DNA from: Mesocentrotus franciscanus
Taxonomy: Eukaryota > Echinodermata > Echinoidea > Camarodonta > Strongylocentrotidae
Length of the DNA stretch: 64,000 bases
Reading direction: 5' to 3'
NCBI GenBank assembly: GCA_037976565.1
Contig: CP137668.1
Coordinates: 22,978,251-23,042,250 of the forward strand
The first letter of the stretch is position 1; each line of letters begins with the position of its first letter. Of this stretch, positions 1-12,002 are shown one piece after another. The translations under genes were made by a program, and so were the position numbers. The notes beneath the pieces are model-generated. The model worked only from the letters and a program-made list of their open reading frames with translations. It ran no database searches and was not told the DNA's origin.

Positions 1-58
1 CCTCTCCCTCCCTCTCTCTCCCTCGCTCTCTCCCTTCTCTTTTTGTCTTTCTTTTCAG

Positions 59-150
59 GCAATGACGCGAGTCTGTTTAATAATAGGCCTTCTCTTGGAT
101 AGCATTGGATTTCTTCTGATTGGACCATCACCAGTATTGCATCTCCCAAG
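59..150 (+). CDS. SLC18B1: SLC18B1-like exon (first visible)
   Basis: A CT-rich tract ending in CAG precedes the exon and GTAACC follows. It encodes a hydrophobic helix ending GPSPVLHLP, a junction typical of SLC18B1. It leaves 2 bases of a codon. Confidence 0.85.
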
Positions 151-3100
151 GTAACCATGACAACCATTTTATCTTGTATTCTCTTGTATTTTCTAAAGAT
201 CCCACATGTATACTCTGTCATAGCTCATTCACACCAACGAGACCGACGCCAGACCGACTCTAGACATACTCTAGACATACTCTAGAGTCTAGACTAACTC
301 CAGACTGACAACAGACTGAACAAAAACAAAAAATCATTTCCCCGAACGGTGTCGAGCAGGTCTATCCAAAAAGATTCCAAAACCAACTAGTTCTTGTAAT
401 GTCATTTTAAATTTGGTCTATTGTCGGGGATGGGGTCGGTCTCTTCCATTTTTCTGACGTATTAGAAGATGGTTATATATGAATAACGTTCAATAAAAAA
501 AAAAAATCTTCAAACAATTTGGGGAACACTGTTAGACGTCAAGGGTACCATACATTTCATGTCATTATAAGCATGGCTATCACCAAATATTTTTGAAAAA
601 TCCTTTAGTCAGATCTTGTCTAAATTTCTAAATTTATCATTTTTTTTTTCAGTCGTTTGTGGATCATTTGCATCGGGTTGATTCTGTTTGGAATGGGTGA
701 TGGTGCTGTTATAGTTTCTGCAATCGGCGAAATGTTTTGCATAGCAGTGTAAGTTTGTGTTCGTAATTTTTTTTTTACTATTCATAACATTTTCGACCCT
801 ATTACATAACATTACATACACTGCATGCATCACGTATTTCATTGTAACCACCATATCGATGATATCTTCTATAAACACATATATATATATAAATGTTTAC
901 ACAAAGAAGGATTAATACAGAACTACAGCCCGTTCATTTAATACCTTAATTTACAAACTTAATAACTTTCCATAAACTAATAAGTACACAATAGTTATTT
1001 TGGCAAACATATTAAAGAGGATATTGACAAATTACATAAAAAAAGAAAATTTCATCAAGTCAAAACATGATTAGAAGGTCCTAATCATATCCTGAAACTC
1101 CTGGTTAGACAGGAATGATATTGATTATAATTTATTTTAAACACAATTTTCAGAAAATACAAATTACCCGAGGACATCCGAACATACGGCGTAGTATCAG
1201 GTGTATTCAACAGTGCCTATTCATTAGGGTAAGTCTAAAAAACACTACTTCCATGACTTTTTTTCTAAGATTTATTCAGAGACATAGTTTAACTTGGTAT
1301 TGAACATAGAGCTCCCATTTTCCCTCTCGCATTCCGCTCACATTCATGTCGCTCTCCTGTTTTCTCACTCACTCTCTCTTTCTTCCGTTTGTCTTTGTCT
1401 GTCTGTCTCTCTCTATCATTCATAACGTCTATTTTTACTGTATGTCAGTATGCCTGTCCGCCTGTTTGCTCATCGCAAGCAATTATGCATAAATATCACA
1501 ACACTACATTTTAATTCCAGTCATATTAATGCCATTTGATAAGATATGATTTTTGGCATCATAATGTAAGGATTTATTTTCTGTATACTAAAAAGTAGCT
1601 AGTTATTGAATGCCGTATTAACTACCATTCAGCATTGTCTACATTTGTTCATGTTATATCTTCTAATGTTTGGATCTGTATTCTTTTTTCTCTCCATTCA
1701 TTTTACGAACTTTGACATCGTACCAATCATCGTCATCATCACTATCATCATCGTCACCACCATGATGATGATCATTACTACTCATTACCACCTACACCCC
1801 AATAAAAACCACCACCACCACTACTATCATCATCATCATTATCATGACCTTCATCACCACCACCACCATCTACAACATCACCACCACCAATATCGTCATT
1901 ATCACCATCATCATAATCAACATCACCACCAATATCGTTATTATAACCATCACCCTCATAATCAACATCACCACCACCACCACCACCACCGTCATCATGA
2001 TCATGATCATCATTATCATCATCATTATCATCATCATCATTACCCTCTTCACAATCGTCACAATCACGATCTTCTTTATTTTAATGATCGTCATCATCAA
2101 CACCATTAACATGATAATAAACCATAATTATCACAATCTCAACCTCCATAACCACCACAACCCCCACTACACAAACAACCTCCTTTTTTTAAACATCATC
2201 ATCATCAAAACTACCATCATCGCCATCGACGTCACCATCGTCGTCATCATCATCACCATCGTCGCTATCATCACCGTTGTCGTCATCGACATCACCACTG
2301 CCGCCACAACAGGACGGTTTTCGGGCCCTGGGTAGCGGGTGGCTTACTCTATCAGGAATATGGTTTTAATAACACGTCACAGATCATGTCACTATTGCTT
2401 CTAGCCATGGCTTTCGTCATCTGTGTTACATCGGTAGTTGAACACCACTGGAGAAAAAGGTTTGCTCATTTTATTGCTAAATTCTATTAATATCAAACCT
2501 AAAGATAATAATTATAACAATAATAATTTGATTTATATAGCGCCTTTTCCAAAGAGAAGGTATCTAAAAAACAAGATAATTTACAATGTTTATCTCCTCT
2601 ACGTTGTGGCACAGAGGGATATATGGTTTATCTCCTCTACGTTGTGGCACAGAGGGATATATGGTTTATCTCCTCTACGTTGTGGCACAGATGGATATAT
2701 GGTTTATCTCCTCTACATTGTGACACAGAGGGATATATGGTTTATCTCCTCTACGTTGTGGCACAGAGGGATATATGGTTTATCTCCTCTACGTTGTGGC
2801 ACAGAGGGATATATGGTCTATCTCCTCTACGTTGTGGCACAGAGGGATATAATGGTTTTGTTTTATGTTGCCATACACCCTCGTGACAGCCGTTATATTT
2901 TATCTAAAATAGAACAGCTATTCAATAATTTAAACCTGAAACGCGTCATTTCACTAGAATTCACGTCGCTTTTAATACCGTATAGGTTATATTCTCGTAA
3001 GTGTCCCTCGTAACTAGTTTTTCTATTCAGATTTGAATGTATTCATATTTGAACGTATTCATATTTCAACAGATAGATTAGAGTGTAAAGAGCTGTATTT

Positions 3101-4568
3101 AAATTTATTTTTTATGATTCATTTGAGCCTTGACCACATAACTATAAAGACAGCGAACACATGATAGAAATCTGTCTCGATTTGAATCACGTTCTCTGTC
3201 TAGGCGGAGGGAAATAAAGTAAACATGATTCAAATCAAGATTGTTTGCTGTTAATGAACTAGGTTATTGTGTGGCAGAGCGAAATAAAACATTCCTTGAT
3301 AGGTCAATTCCAGTGCGTGTATATCAGACACCTTTGACAGTCAAGGACACAAATATCTAATTCTACAGTATTTCAATAGATTGTTGAAGAGAAAATGGAT
3401 TCTTTATTACCGTAACGGACATGACACAAAATGGAGAGGGATTTTTTTCTTCACTTCGGTCTCTGAACAGTTTGAAAATTGTGAAGTTTAGGGTTCACTG
3501 AGTCTAATTAACAGACGGTTACAATCACACTCTAGACATTAATACATGCCATACAACTAATATATATTTCCTTGTCATAGATAAAATGTCGCGTATCGGA
3601 CATGACACTTTAGTTCACCTTTTATAGACCTCTTTATTAGCTTGACTTTGAAATGTCCATTGGATCAGGCGAACTATTAATCAATAATATTTACTCCATT
3701 CATCACAGCGTGAAATAATACGACACAAAGATGTTTAATGTGACTAAAATTGTCGCCAAAATGCCGCCATCAAATTGAGCTTTTAAAAAACATCTTACGT
3801 AAATAAACTTCAGTCTTTTTCCTTTATAGGGCTCACTTTATGAATTACAAACGATCTAGTCAGTACACATTTCAGTCACCGAAAAAGCTGTGGAAAAGTG
3901 TAAGATGGAACTTAATGTTATTAATAGTGAGACCTTGCCTTTGACTTCAATAGCAGGTCCTGATGGAGAGTATGGAACGAATTCTAGCCCTGTGATTAAC
4001 TCTAAATACATTTTTCGTAATGCTTGCTTCATATAAATTTTTATATATTTTGACGGTATTTGGTTTGTGTTTTATCATACAAATGTATGTTTTACTTTAT
4101 AATATAAAGCAAATTCTTGTTGTAGTTCAAAAAGGATCCATAAGATTTACATACTAATAATTCCTCTCATTTGTTAGCACTGAATAATCAAAATAATTGA
4201 AATTTGCGAATGGATTAATGGTATATTTTTGCAAAGTAAAAGAATATCCATGAGCCAATTTTTATATATGTATAAGACATAAAGAGGAAGCATATATAAT
4301 TTGTGCAGTTACAAATGAATGTTAAGCCAAATTGGAATGGACAGTTTATTTTAAGTCAAAGATTATGAAGTAATATTATTAATTTATTAATCACTAACTT
4401 AGTAAAATCATTATTTTATTTTGCTTTAATGTCCATAATTCACCCAGACAAAATCGAATGGGTAGACGAGTGAAGGATCTGTATAACATCCAGACCGACA
4501 ACGCAATTCCTGAGACGGTGCCGCTATTCCAGCAACCTAAGGGTAAAAAAACATCTCAAGAAAGCTGA
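59..4568 (+). CDS. SLC18B1: SLC18B1-like major facilitator transporter, C-terminal part (5 exons, 5' end off window)
   Basis: Exons 59-150, 653-748, 1154-1228, 2313-2459 and 4448-4568 join in phase to 176 codons plus TGA. The protein carries the last transmembrane segments of a 12-TM major facilitator. Recognisable parts are GPSPVLHLP after a hydrophobic helix, the loop TYGVVSGVFNSAYSLG, then TVFGPWVAGGLLYQEYGF, a further helix, and a charged hydrophilic tail. This order matches the C-terminal half of vertebrate SLC18B1, a vesicular polyamine transporter of the vesicular amine family. Every junction has GT/AG and every split codon restores a family residue, for example S-L-G-T across exons 3 and 4. 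The N-terminal half is outside the window. Substrate is inferred from the family. A related vesicular amine transporter paralogue is the main alternative. Confidence 0.86.
653..748 (+). CDS. SLC18B1: SLC18B1-like exon, transmembrane helix
   Basis: A run of T then CAG precedes it and GTAAGT follows. It encodes LWIICIGLILFGMGDGAVIV, a glycine-rich transmembrane helix. It enters in phase 2 and leaves in phase 2. Confidence 0.83.
1154..1228 (+). CDS. SLC18B1: SLC18B1-like exon, cytoplasmic loop and helix start
   Basis: TTTTCAG precedes and GTAAGT follows. It encodes the conserved loop DIRTYGVVSGVFNSAYSLG, corresponding to the family's TxGxVSGxxxxxxSxG motif. The final glycine codon is split with the next exon. 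Confidence 0.85.
1720..2310 (+). repeat. ATC/CAC trinucleotide microsatellite in SLC18B1-like intron
   Basis: Nearly 600 bp of imperfect (ATC)n, (CAC)n and (CATTAT)n repeats, entirely intronic. It ends against the acceptor of the exon at 2313. Histidine-rich open frames across it are by-products of the repeat. Confidence 0.95.
2313..2459 (+). CDS. SLC18B1: SLC18B1-like exon, last two helices
   Basis: Encodes TVFGPWVAGGLLYQEYGF and a long hydrophobic helix ending in the basic VEHHWRKR. The 3' splice site lies directly against an ATC/CAC microsatellite and has no normal pyrimidine tract. Confidence 0.84.
2591..2856 (+). repeat. 38-bp tandem repeat, 7 copies
   Basis: Seven head-to-tail copies of a 38-bp unit begin at 2591, 2629, 2667, 2705, 2743, 2781 and 2819 with only a few substitutions. 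The unit contains CTACGTTGTGGCACAGAGGG. Since 38 is not a multiple of 3, the open frame through it is accidental. It lies in the last SLC18B1-like intron. Confidence 0.97.
2860..4447. other. Rest of the last SLC18B1-like intron
   Basis: AT-rich DNA with no coding exon, RNA gene or structured repeat that I can recognise. Confidence 0.6.
4448..4568 (+). CDS. SLC18B1: SLC18B1-like terminal exon
   Basis: Begins after CACCCAG. It encodes the hydrophilic C-terminal tail, starting QNRMGRRVKDLYNIQTD, and stops at TGA 4566-4568. The split arginine codon AG|A fits the previous exon. Confidence 0.8.
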
Positions 4569-5865
4569 CACCTGATGATCCCCAAAAATTGAAGAAGTCA
4601 CACCCACCGATCATCAGTCATTCCTTGAGCTGGTGTTATCTACAAGAAAATGCGAACAAGCTTTGAGATCATTATCAGTATATTGCAGTTACTTTTTGCA
4701 TTTTCCGCTAGCGCTGCTGCTTAAAATCAGGCTGACCATTGCGTGCTCTGAAGTGGCCTTGATTTGATTTGCAAGTCAAAATCATTAATTATTTCATCAG
4801 ATTATTATAAATTTAGGAGCTAACTACTGAAGACAACGACAAATTATGTGAATTTCCATTTGTGATCCATGTACTAGTCTCCAAGTCAGTGTAAAAGAGT
4901 TACTATAAGAGTACAAGGGTGGCGTACTTCGATGAGACCACAATCTCGCTCTATCGGCCAACGAAAAACATTGTATCGTATCTGTTTAGAAGATAGAACC
5001 TGATTGGTCAAAAGTTAGTATCAGTGCTGGATTGTAACTTGCGGTAGACTGCTGGCGACAAAACCGAAACGCTTTTAAATCTTACGAACTATGGGAACTA
5101 GAGAAATTAACATAACATGTAAATTCCTTGGAAAGTTAACATATTGTATTAATAATAGCAACAATTTAACAAAAGACATAATGTAATATAAAGTAGGTTT
5201 ATTCCTTGTTAAAATGATAGCCCATTCTTATGATCTTTTAGTGATGGAATGTGGAGAAGATCAAAATAATGGGCAAAGTCAGAAGTGAAAAATTGCAAAT
5301 TGCACTGCTCTTGATCGAGTGTGCATTCAAATTGCGCCATTACCCGGGCCTTTTCAAAAGTTGTTAACCTAAGCATGATGCTGCAGAAGGTTGATGACCA
5401 GGCAAGAGCGAAACTGCCCGAAATGTCACCATAGTGCATGAAATATAATTTCATATTCTTTAGAATTTGGCACTCATGGATGACCAGTTGGGAACAATAG
5501 CCCCACTGTCATTTACAAAAATCACATTCAGAGACGATTAGTTTCAGAAGTTACGATAATCTCTGTCAAATCCGGACAGGCCTGATTCTTTCCAGTTGCA
5601 TTATTTTTGGCTGAAACAGAGTATTTTAAAAGTAAAGTGCACTCTTTCATTTGAATATATATTGTAAAATACGATTTAGAATGAGAGAAACGATGACATA
5701 AATAAATTAGATGTAAAAATCAGACTATTGTCATGAATTCTCTTTAAGGTTCATTTACAGATCTCTCCTGCTCCTCTTTGATAGTCCACAACAAATGTCA
5801 TTTTGATAACATTCTTTCTTTCTCCAGAGCCCATAAAATTTGCTGAAATTTGCTGAAATAAATCA
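4569..5865. other. Intergenic, no gene seen
   Basis: Contains the 3' flank of the SLC18B1-like gene. The first clear AATAAA I find is at about 5701, too far away to assign with confidence. A short open frame on the minus strand at 5209-5454 resembles no known protein. Confidence 0.5.
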
Positions 5866-5873
5866 GTCTACAT

Positions 5874-6200
5874 CAGGGGCGGATCCAGCCGGCGGCAAGG
5901 GAGGGGGCCTAAAAAGGGGCCCACTTCGTGCGAAAATTTGAAAATCGTGCCGGTCGATTTTTCGCTCAGTGGGGGTAGTGAGCCAAAAAAATTTTGGTAA
6001 TTTTTGTTTTCACCGCCACCCCCCCTTGGGCGCCAGGGGTAGTGAGCACAATTTTTTTTGGCACCCGAAAATTTTTTTACCTACGGGAGGGGTTATTTTT
6101 TCCACCCCTTGGGCGCCAGGAGGCCCAACTTCTTTTTTCAAAAAAGGGTGTTTTTACCTGTTTTTTTCTAGGGAGGGGCCCCCCCCTGGATCCGCCACTG
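5874..6200 (+). mobile_element. hAT MITE, family A, copy 1
   Basis: A 327-bp non-coding element. Its ends are CAGGGGCGGATCCAG and the inverse of CAGTGGCGGATCCAG. It is flanked by a perfect 8-bp duplication, GTCTACAT, at 5866-5873 and 6201-6208. CAG-type ends and an 8-bp duplication are the hallmark of the hAT superfamily. There is no transposase. Copy 2 (9215) and the outer part of 35339-40164 have the same ends and interior in the opposite orientation. Confidence 0.95.
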
Positions 6201-6208
6201 GTCTACAT

Positions 6209-7762
6209 GCTTACAATAGTTTCTAAAATTAAATTCCGATTTGTTGATTTTGGTCGGTTAGTCATTTTTAGAAAACATCTCGAAGTGAGCTGCTGACTAA
6301 AAAAAGGGGAAAAAACACGAAACTGTCAGTGGCAGATTTAGGGGGGGGATGCACCAAAGGGTGCAATCCCACCACTTTTTGTTGTTGTATTTTTGTTGTC
6401 ATAATGTTATTATACTTTCGGCACTAAGCTACTCCAAGGACGTAAATATACAATATGCAACAAAAAGTATTTATTTTAATGTCCTTGATAATTGCTTTGT
6501 TTTTCTTTCAATTTGCAATTTGATTTCCGTAAACGTGAAATTGTATCGCATAATATGTCGAAATTATTTTTTGGGGTGTACTTTAACCAAAAAAGTTGTA
6601 ATATGGTCAGTCTGTCGCAATTTGCTTTAGCTTTATTCATATGTTATCATCGTGTTTGTCATAAAATAAAAAATACACGATATATGAAAAATTGTGTGAT
6701 GTTGGTTTTGATAATTGGCGTAAGTAAACTTGCTAGAGAAAGAGTGAGAGAGGAAGAGAGAAAACAGAGAGAGAGAAAGAGAGAGAGAGAGAAGGGAAAG
6801 GGAAAAGGGAACGCAGGCGGGGAGGGGGAGGGAGAGAGAGAGAGAGAGAGAGAGAGATACAACAAAAAAGAGGGGGAGAAGGGAACACATGGTGGGTAGG
6901 TGGGGCATCGTGCAATGAAACGACAAGGAGAATGAGAGATGAGAGAATGGAGATCACTTAAGTGAACTGATGCGTAAACATATTTCAACTTTTGAATGAG
7001 ATTAGGCCTGTAAGTGGGAAATTCCAGTAGGGACTGCCAATAATTTTGGTATACATCTGTATACATTTACATGGCATGGATTGGTGTAACATTTCATGAT
7101 TTTGTTGTTGATCATAATCAATCTTATATCTTGCATAATTTATGGAAGCCTCAAACATCAAAATAATATCGGTTACAAGAAATCACTCAGAGAATCTGGC
7201 GGACTTTGTGTTTAAATCAGATCATCTTTCAACCCGTGAAGTTAAAAGACTTTGATTCAACTCTTTATGATAAGTATTTTCTTCAGCGAGAGAAAGAGAG
7301 AGCGAGAGAAAGAGAGAGAGAGAGAGGGGTGGACATGTTCGGAATGTGCAATGGCCTTTTTAGGGTTTAAGTAGAAGGAGTTAGCTGATTGAATTTCTCT
7401 TCAGAACTGATATGTGCCATATGATCAGGGGTAGCACCTCTCTTCTCTACCAAGATAACAGGAGGCAAATTCTCAAAATGGCTGTTTGCATCTTACTGCC
7501 TTACTGCTGTGAATATTAACATCTAATTGTACTGAGGCCTCGGTCACACCACCCAAACCAACCCAACATCAGTTCAGGCTTATGTTTGCGTACGGTACGG
7601 TACGTCGTCACTGTTGTGTGGGTCTCACTGGTGTGACTAGGGTTATCATTGGACAATTTTAGATGGGTTTAAAAAAAAGATTGTTATCGAAGGAAACCTC
7701 ACCCCCCAAAATAAGTGTAGGTATTCTGAAAAATGAGATGCATTCCTGCCCTTTGATGTACA
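6209..7762. other. Intergenic with GA microsatellites
   Basis: A purine (GA)n-rich tract lies at about 6733-6862 and a shorter one at 7286-7326. Near 6330 a CAGTGGCAGATTTAGG sequence looks like one end of another hAT, but I see no partner end. No gene recognised. Confidence 0.6.
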
Positions 7763-8037
7763 CAATTGAGCGGCGAATGCTTGCGAACGTAGCGAATTCC
7801 GGGTTTCGCCATGGTTCGTAAAAGGTTGCAAATGGTTCGTTAAAGGTTGTAAGAAAGTTCGCAAACAGTTTTCATTGTCGCAAACAGTTTTTCTTGTCGC
7901 AAACACTGTCGCAAACATTCGCTCAAATGTTGCTAATTGTTGCTAAACATCGCTAAATGTCGCTAAATGTTGCAAAGGCGAACCCTAAAAAGTCGGCGAA
8001 TCCAAATTCGCTACGTTCGCAAACATTCGCCGCTCAG
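7763..8037. mobile_element. Inverted-repeat MITE with internal subrepeats
   Basis: Inverted ends share TGAGCGGCGAATG, followed by TTGCGAACGTAGCGAAT with one mismatch. The interior has degenerate short repeats of the type TCGCAAACAGTTTT and TTGCTAAATG. It is non-coding. No clear target duplication was found, so the superfamily is uncertain and the ends may be off by a few bases. Confidence 0.75.
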
Positions 8038-8712
8038 TGAGATAGGCCCTTTACGAAAATGTACAAAAGATATATAAATGAAGATATTCTTGGCATGATG
8101 TGATGCCTTCCAGCATGACATGGGCGCAGGTATTTTTCTTCAAAATGTGACGTACCAGTTGAAGTTATACATGTATCATGCACCAAGCTTTAGTTGGAAA
8201 GACTTTATAAATCAATAAAAAAACATTTACTTTTCAATGATGAAAAATCTTTGTTGAGAAGATAGAAATTATGTTTGGTGAAAGATATATAACAGGGGGA
8301 CAATTTTAACTAATTCATTTAAAAATACTAAAATATAGTAGTTGACAAATTTCATTTATGAGAAACCTTCAACCTAGAAGAGCACCAACTTATTTATGTA
8401 AATTGCGTTCTGGCAATAGGCCATTTTCGTAATGTAACCAAATTTAATGCATAAGTCTTTGTGAAGTGCCTCAATACAAATTATTTCATTCGCCTGATAA
8501 GAATAATAGCATTTCAATACACAGAATCCGAACTGCATACATTAGTTGTTGCCAGATAGGACAAAAATTATGGCTTGACGCCTTGACCTACCTAGCAAAA
8601 ATGTTGTGAGCTTCCTCATTCTCTTTATGCTAGTTTGGAATAATATCAAATTTAGAAATGTGATATTTTGAAATGATCAAATTGAAAAGAAATTGAATCA
8701 GTTCGGTGTAAA
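8038..8712. other. Intergenic, nothing recognised
   Basis: AT-rich unique-looking sequence without open frames or structured repeats that I can identify. Confidence 0.5.
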
Positions 8713-8908
8713 ATGATAGAGGTAAAAATGTCAGAGGCAAAATTGTCAGAGGTAAAACAAATCATGGTGAAACTGTCAGAGGTAAAAACGCAGAAGGTGG
8801 AAAAAAATCATGGTAAAATTTCAAAGGTAAACATGTCAAATGTAAAAATATCGGAGATGAGAATGCCCGAGGTTAAATATGTCAAAGGTGAAGATGTCAA
8901 AGGTAAGG
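8713..8908 (+). repeat. 15-bp degenerate minisatellite, left arm
   Basis: About 13 degenerate copies of a 15-bp unit like AGGTAAAAATGTCAG. The same unit appears in inverse orientation at 10050-10175, so the two arrays form inverted arms about 1.1 kb apart. Confidence 0.85.
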
Positions 8909-9214
8909 GACTCTATACAATCAATAGACATGTTTCCATTTTGCTTTCACGTTTCCTTTTCCTACTTCAGCTTTATGAATATGCCAATAACAATTATGAG
9001 CAGAGCATGGTTTGAGAATATATTGAGGCGGGGATGCTAGGGGCTTCTGTCCCGAACTGGAGCACAAATTTTCTTTATTTTTGTACGACTGCCCGGTACC
9101 CACAGAAAGGAAAACCGTTGGTTAGTGGGCTAGTGGACTCAGCACCTCCTTGGTCACGTCTTTTTCTGTAACTTTCGCAATATATACTGTGACCGTCATT
9201 TACTGATGATGAGT

Positions 9215-9578
9215 CAGTGGCGGATCCAGGGGGCCGCCCCTCCCTAGAAAAAAACAGGTAAAAACACCCTTTTTTGAAAAAAAGAAGTTGGGCCCCTCCT
9301 GGCGCTCAAGGGGTGGCGGTGGAAAAATAACCCTTCCCGTAGGAAAATTTTTCGGGTGCCAAAAAAAATTGTGCTCACTACCCTGGCGCCCAAGGGGGGC
9401 GGGGGAAAAAATTACCCTTCCTGGAGGGAAAATTTTTTTTCGGGTGCCAAAAAAATTTTTTTTTTTTGCTCACTACCCCCCACTGAGCGAAAAATCGACC
9501 GGCACGATTTTCAAATTTTCGCACGAAGTGGGCCCCTTTTTAGGCCCCCTCCCTTGCTGCCGGCTGGATCCGCCCCTG
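9215..9578 (-). mobile_element. hAT MITE, family A, copy 2
   Basis: A 364-bp element inverted relative to copy 1. Its ends are CAGTGGCGGATCCAG and the inverse of CAGGGGCGGATCCAG. A perfect 8-bp duplication, TGATGAGT, lies at 9207-9214 and 9579-9586. It is non-coding. Confidence 0.95.
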
Positions 9579-9586
9579 TGATGAGT

Positions 9587-10049
9587 TATCGTTTGTGATA
9601 AAGACAAAATATGTGTACTTTAGCTATCATCAGAATGAATCAAATCAGTCATTTCCCGAGGGGAGGAGGGGGTTAAACCTCTAAGCTTCTCCCTAGAACC
9701 AAGCCTGCTTCATATCTAAATGCTTCAAAACTATTTTGAATGCCGCTTCTAGTCAAAGAATAGCAGCGGCGCATGCATACCGTCCTGTGGTTTTGCTGGC
9801 AGAATGATAATCTACCCCAAAATGATTTATGTCAAGTAACAAACTTCATGGGAATATCACTTTAATTATTGATTGAGATCAGTATATTTTCCATTAAATA
9901 TATAAAAAGATAAGGTGGCGATTTACTCAATACTGTAGTTTATAAAATGATATTCCCTGAACATTATCAATATTTAGTTCCGATGAATTAATTGGGTACT
10001 AAATTTAGAGAACAATTAGCTCTACTTAATATATGAGTGCACTATTTTA
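9587..10049. other. Intergenic, nothing recognised
   Basis: No gene or structured element seen between the hAT copy and the inverted minisatellite arm. Confidence 0.5.
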
Positions 10050-10175
10050 AAACCTCTGGCATTTTTACCTCTAGAATATTTACCTCTGGCATTTTAACCT
10101 CTGAAATTTCTACATTTGACATCTTCACCTCTGACATTTGTACCACTGACATTTTAACGGCTGACATTTTTTTTA
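10050..10175 (-). repeat. 15-bp degenerate minisatellite, right (inverted) arm
   Basis: Repeats like ACCTCTGACATTTT are the reverse complement of the unit at 8713-8908. Together they may be the subterminal arms of one foldback element of about 1.5 kb into which hAT copy 2 inserted. Confidence 0.8.
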
Positions 10176-10185
10176 ACCTGGTACC

Positions 10186-11110
10186 GATGAAAGAACCATT
10201 CGTGAATACTAAAGATGGAATCAGAGTTAGTGGCACATTGGTGAACTCTGTTCGCTTTGCAGATGACAAATCCATTGTTAGTGAAAGTGAAGAAGGAATC
10301 CAAAGGCCAATGAACTCACTAGAGAAAGCAGGTAAAGATATTTGAATGAAGGTTGATGCTACTAAAATTAAAGTAATGAGAGTAGGAAGATCAGAGGGGC
10401 CAGACATGAGTAGGTGGAAAGAATATATGCTGGATAGGTTGAACACTTAACGTACCTTGGTAGTGTTATCTATAGTGATGAATACAACAGAGAGATCAAA
10501 ACCCGCACAGCGAAGGCATTCTCTAGTAGGTATAGGGTACAGTAGGGTACTGACAGAAAAAAGGCTCAATCTAAACCTTAGGAAGACACTTTTCAAATGT
10601 CTGGTTTAGAGTGTAATGCTTTGAAATTTGGACAATCAACAGCAGAGGAAATTAAGGTTGATTGACAGTATGGAAATATGGCTGTGGAGAAGAATGGACG
10701 CAAGAAGTGCGTTATTCTTTCCTTGCACTAATTTTTGTTTCTTTTCCATATTGATGTATTTGTAATTTTTCTTTATATTCTTGAACATTACAACTTTGTA
10801 ATCTTTGTTTGTATCAGTTTCCCGACTGTTTTAACAAGGAGTTTTGTCTCAATAAACCGAAATGAATGAATAAATGGATGAATGAATGAATGAATGAATG
10901 ATAGAGTGGATGAACAAAGGAGCTTGAGGAAAACAATCTGGAGACGGAAGAAAAACTAGAAAGGACACATGCTCAGGGACATCTTGGAAGGGAAGATGGA
11001 TGGTAAACGTGGAAGAGACAGACACAAAATTGGGATGGTGTCAGACTTGGACATAATGAAGAAGAAGTCTAAAGATAGAGAGGGATGGAGAAAGAACTAA
11101 AGAAAGCTCC
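10186..11110 (+). pseudogene. Decayed LINE reverse transcriptase fragment
   Basis: The plus strand encodes VRFADDKSIVSESEEGIQ, corresponding to the (Y/F)ADD catalytic region of non-LTR reverse transcriptases. It is followed by an in-frame stop and by KVDATKIKVMRVG in the next frame. At 10950-11110 a C-terminal LINE segment reappears (GHMLRDILEGKMDGKRGRD). Between the two lies an unrelated 3' tail with (GAAT)n repeats at about 10730-10905, probably another retroposon inserted into it. Stops and frameshifts make it inactive. The clade is not certain. Confidence 0.8.
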
Positions 11111-11119
11111 GTTGTTGGA

Positions 11120-11140
11120 CCTGCCTTTGGTATAACACCT

Positions 11141-11182
<42 letters not shown>

Positions 11183-11999
11183 CCTAACATTGTTTATAGG
11201 AATATTTGATATCAAACCGTGTTTTTGTTAAAATGAAAGTATCTAATATGCGACCATATGCATTGACGGAGAAATGTTTTAATATTCCTTAAGGTAGTAT
11301 TATATCCTGCTACATTTTAATAATCATAAGAGATGGAAACATATACATATAGATATAGAGGAAATGTTTACATGTCATCAAAGTTATACAATGTGTGGTG
11401 AATCATGTACTGTTACGTCAAGATATTGTATTATGTTTTTGTTTTTTTCAAATTTGTTCTAAGAATTTCTTTGACACTATGTAGCATACAATAAAACATA
11501 ATAATTTAATTGTCATCTTTTGTCTGTGTATTTCACAGTCCAAGTATATAATATATAGCAAGTAATAAATGCACATATCAGATATCCATGTATATTTGCC
11601 GTATTGCTCTTTTTTTTTTTGGGGGGGGTCTACATTCTAAGTAAAAATGGTGACCATCACTACATCATTCAATTAACCTGATAGGGATTTTATTATATTT
11701 CAGTGAACATTTTCTTGAATTATAATGTATAAAAACAAGATAGATGTATAATAAAATGACATGTTATTAAAAATATATCGAATATATACGTGAAAGTCTC
11801 CATTCAACAGCCAAACAAACAGAAGTACCAGCTCTACCTCCCAACGTCTTAAAGGTCGGGTGATATCCAAATATAAGTTGATTCCTGTTGATGTGCAGGG
11901 CTGCATACAACTCATATTTTGTTATTCAAACATCTAAATATATTTCATAGATTTTTAAATATTTTATAAAATAATTTTCTCAGACCTACTAAGCTCCAC
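11120..11999. other. Intergenic with a short (GA)n tract
   Basis: (GA)n at about 11143-11178; otherwise AT-rich with no gene recognised. Confidence 0.5.
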
Positions 12000-12002
12000 C
12001 CT

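Noticed and set aside
1606..2335. Long histidine- and isoleucine-rich open frames on both strands
   Set aside because: They are translations of an intronic ATC/CAC microsatellite; several frames are open at once and none resembles a protein.
2591..2856. Possible CRISPR array (38-bp repeats)
   Set aside because: Copies are directly adjacent with no unique spacers, and the window is animal DNA.
2438..3013. Open frame of 191 codons with repeated YLLYVVAQRDIW-like peptides
   Set aside because: It runs through a 38-bp tandem repeat that cycles all three frames, inside a verified intron.
10042..10446. Minus-strand open frame of 134 codons
   Set aside because: It is antisense to a LINE reverse transcriptase remnant and to a degenerate 15-bp repeat.
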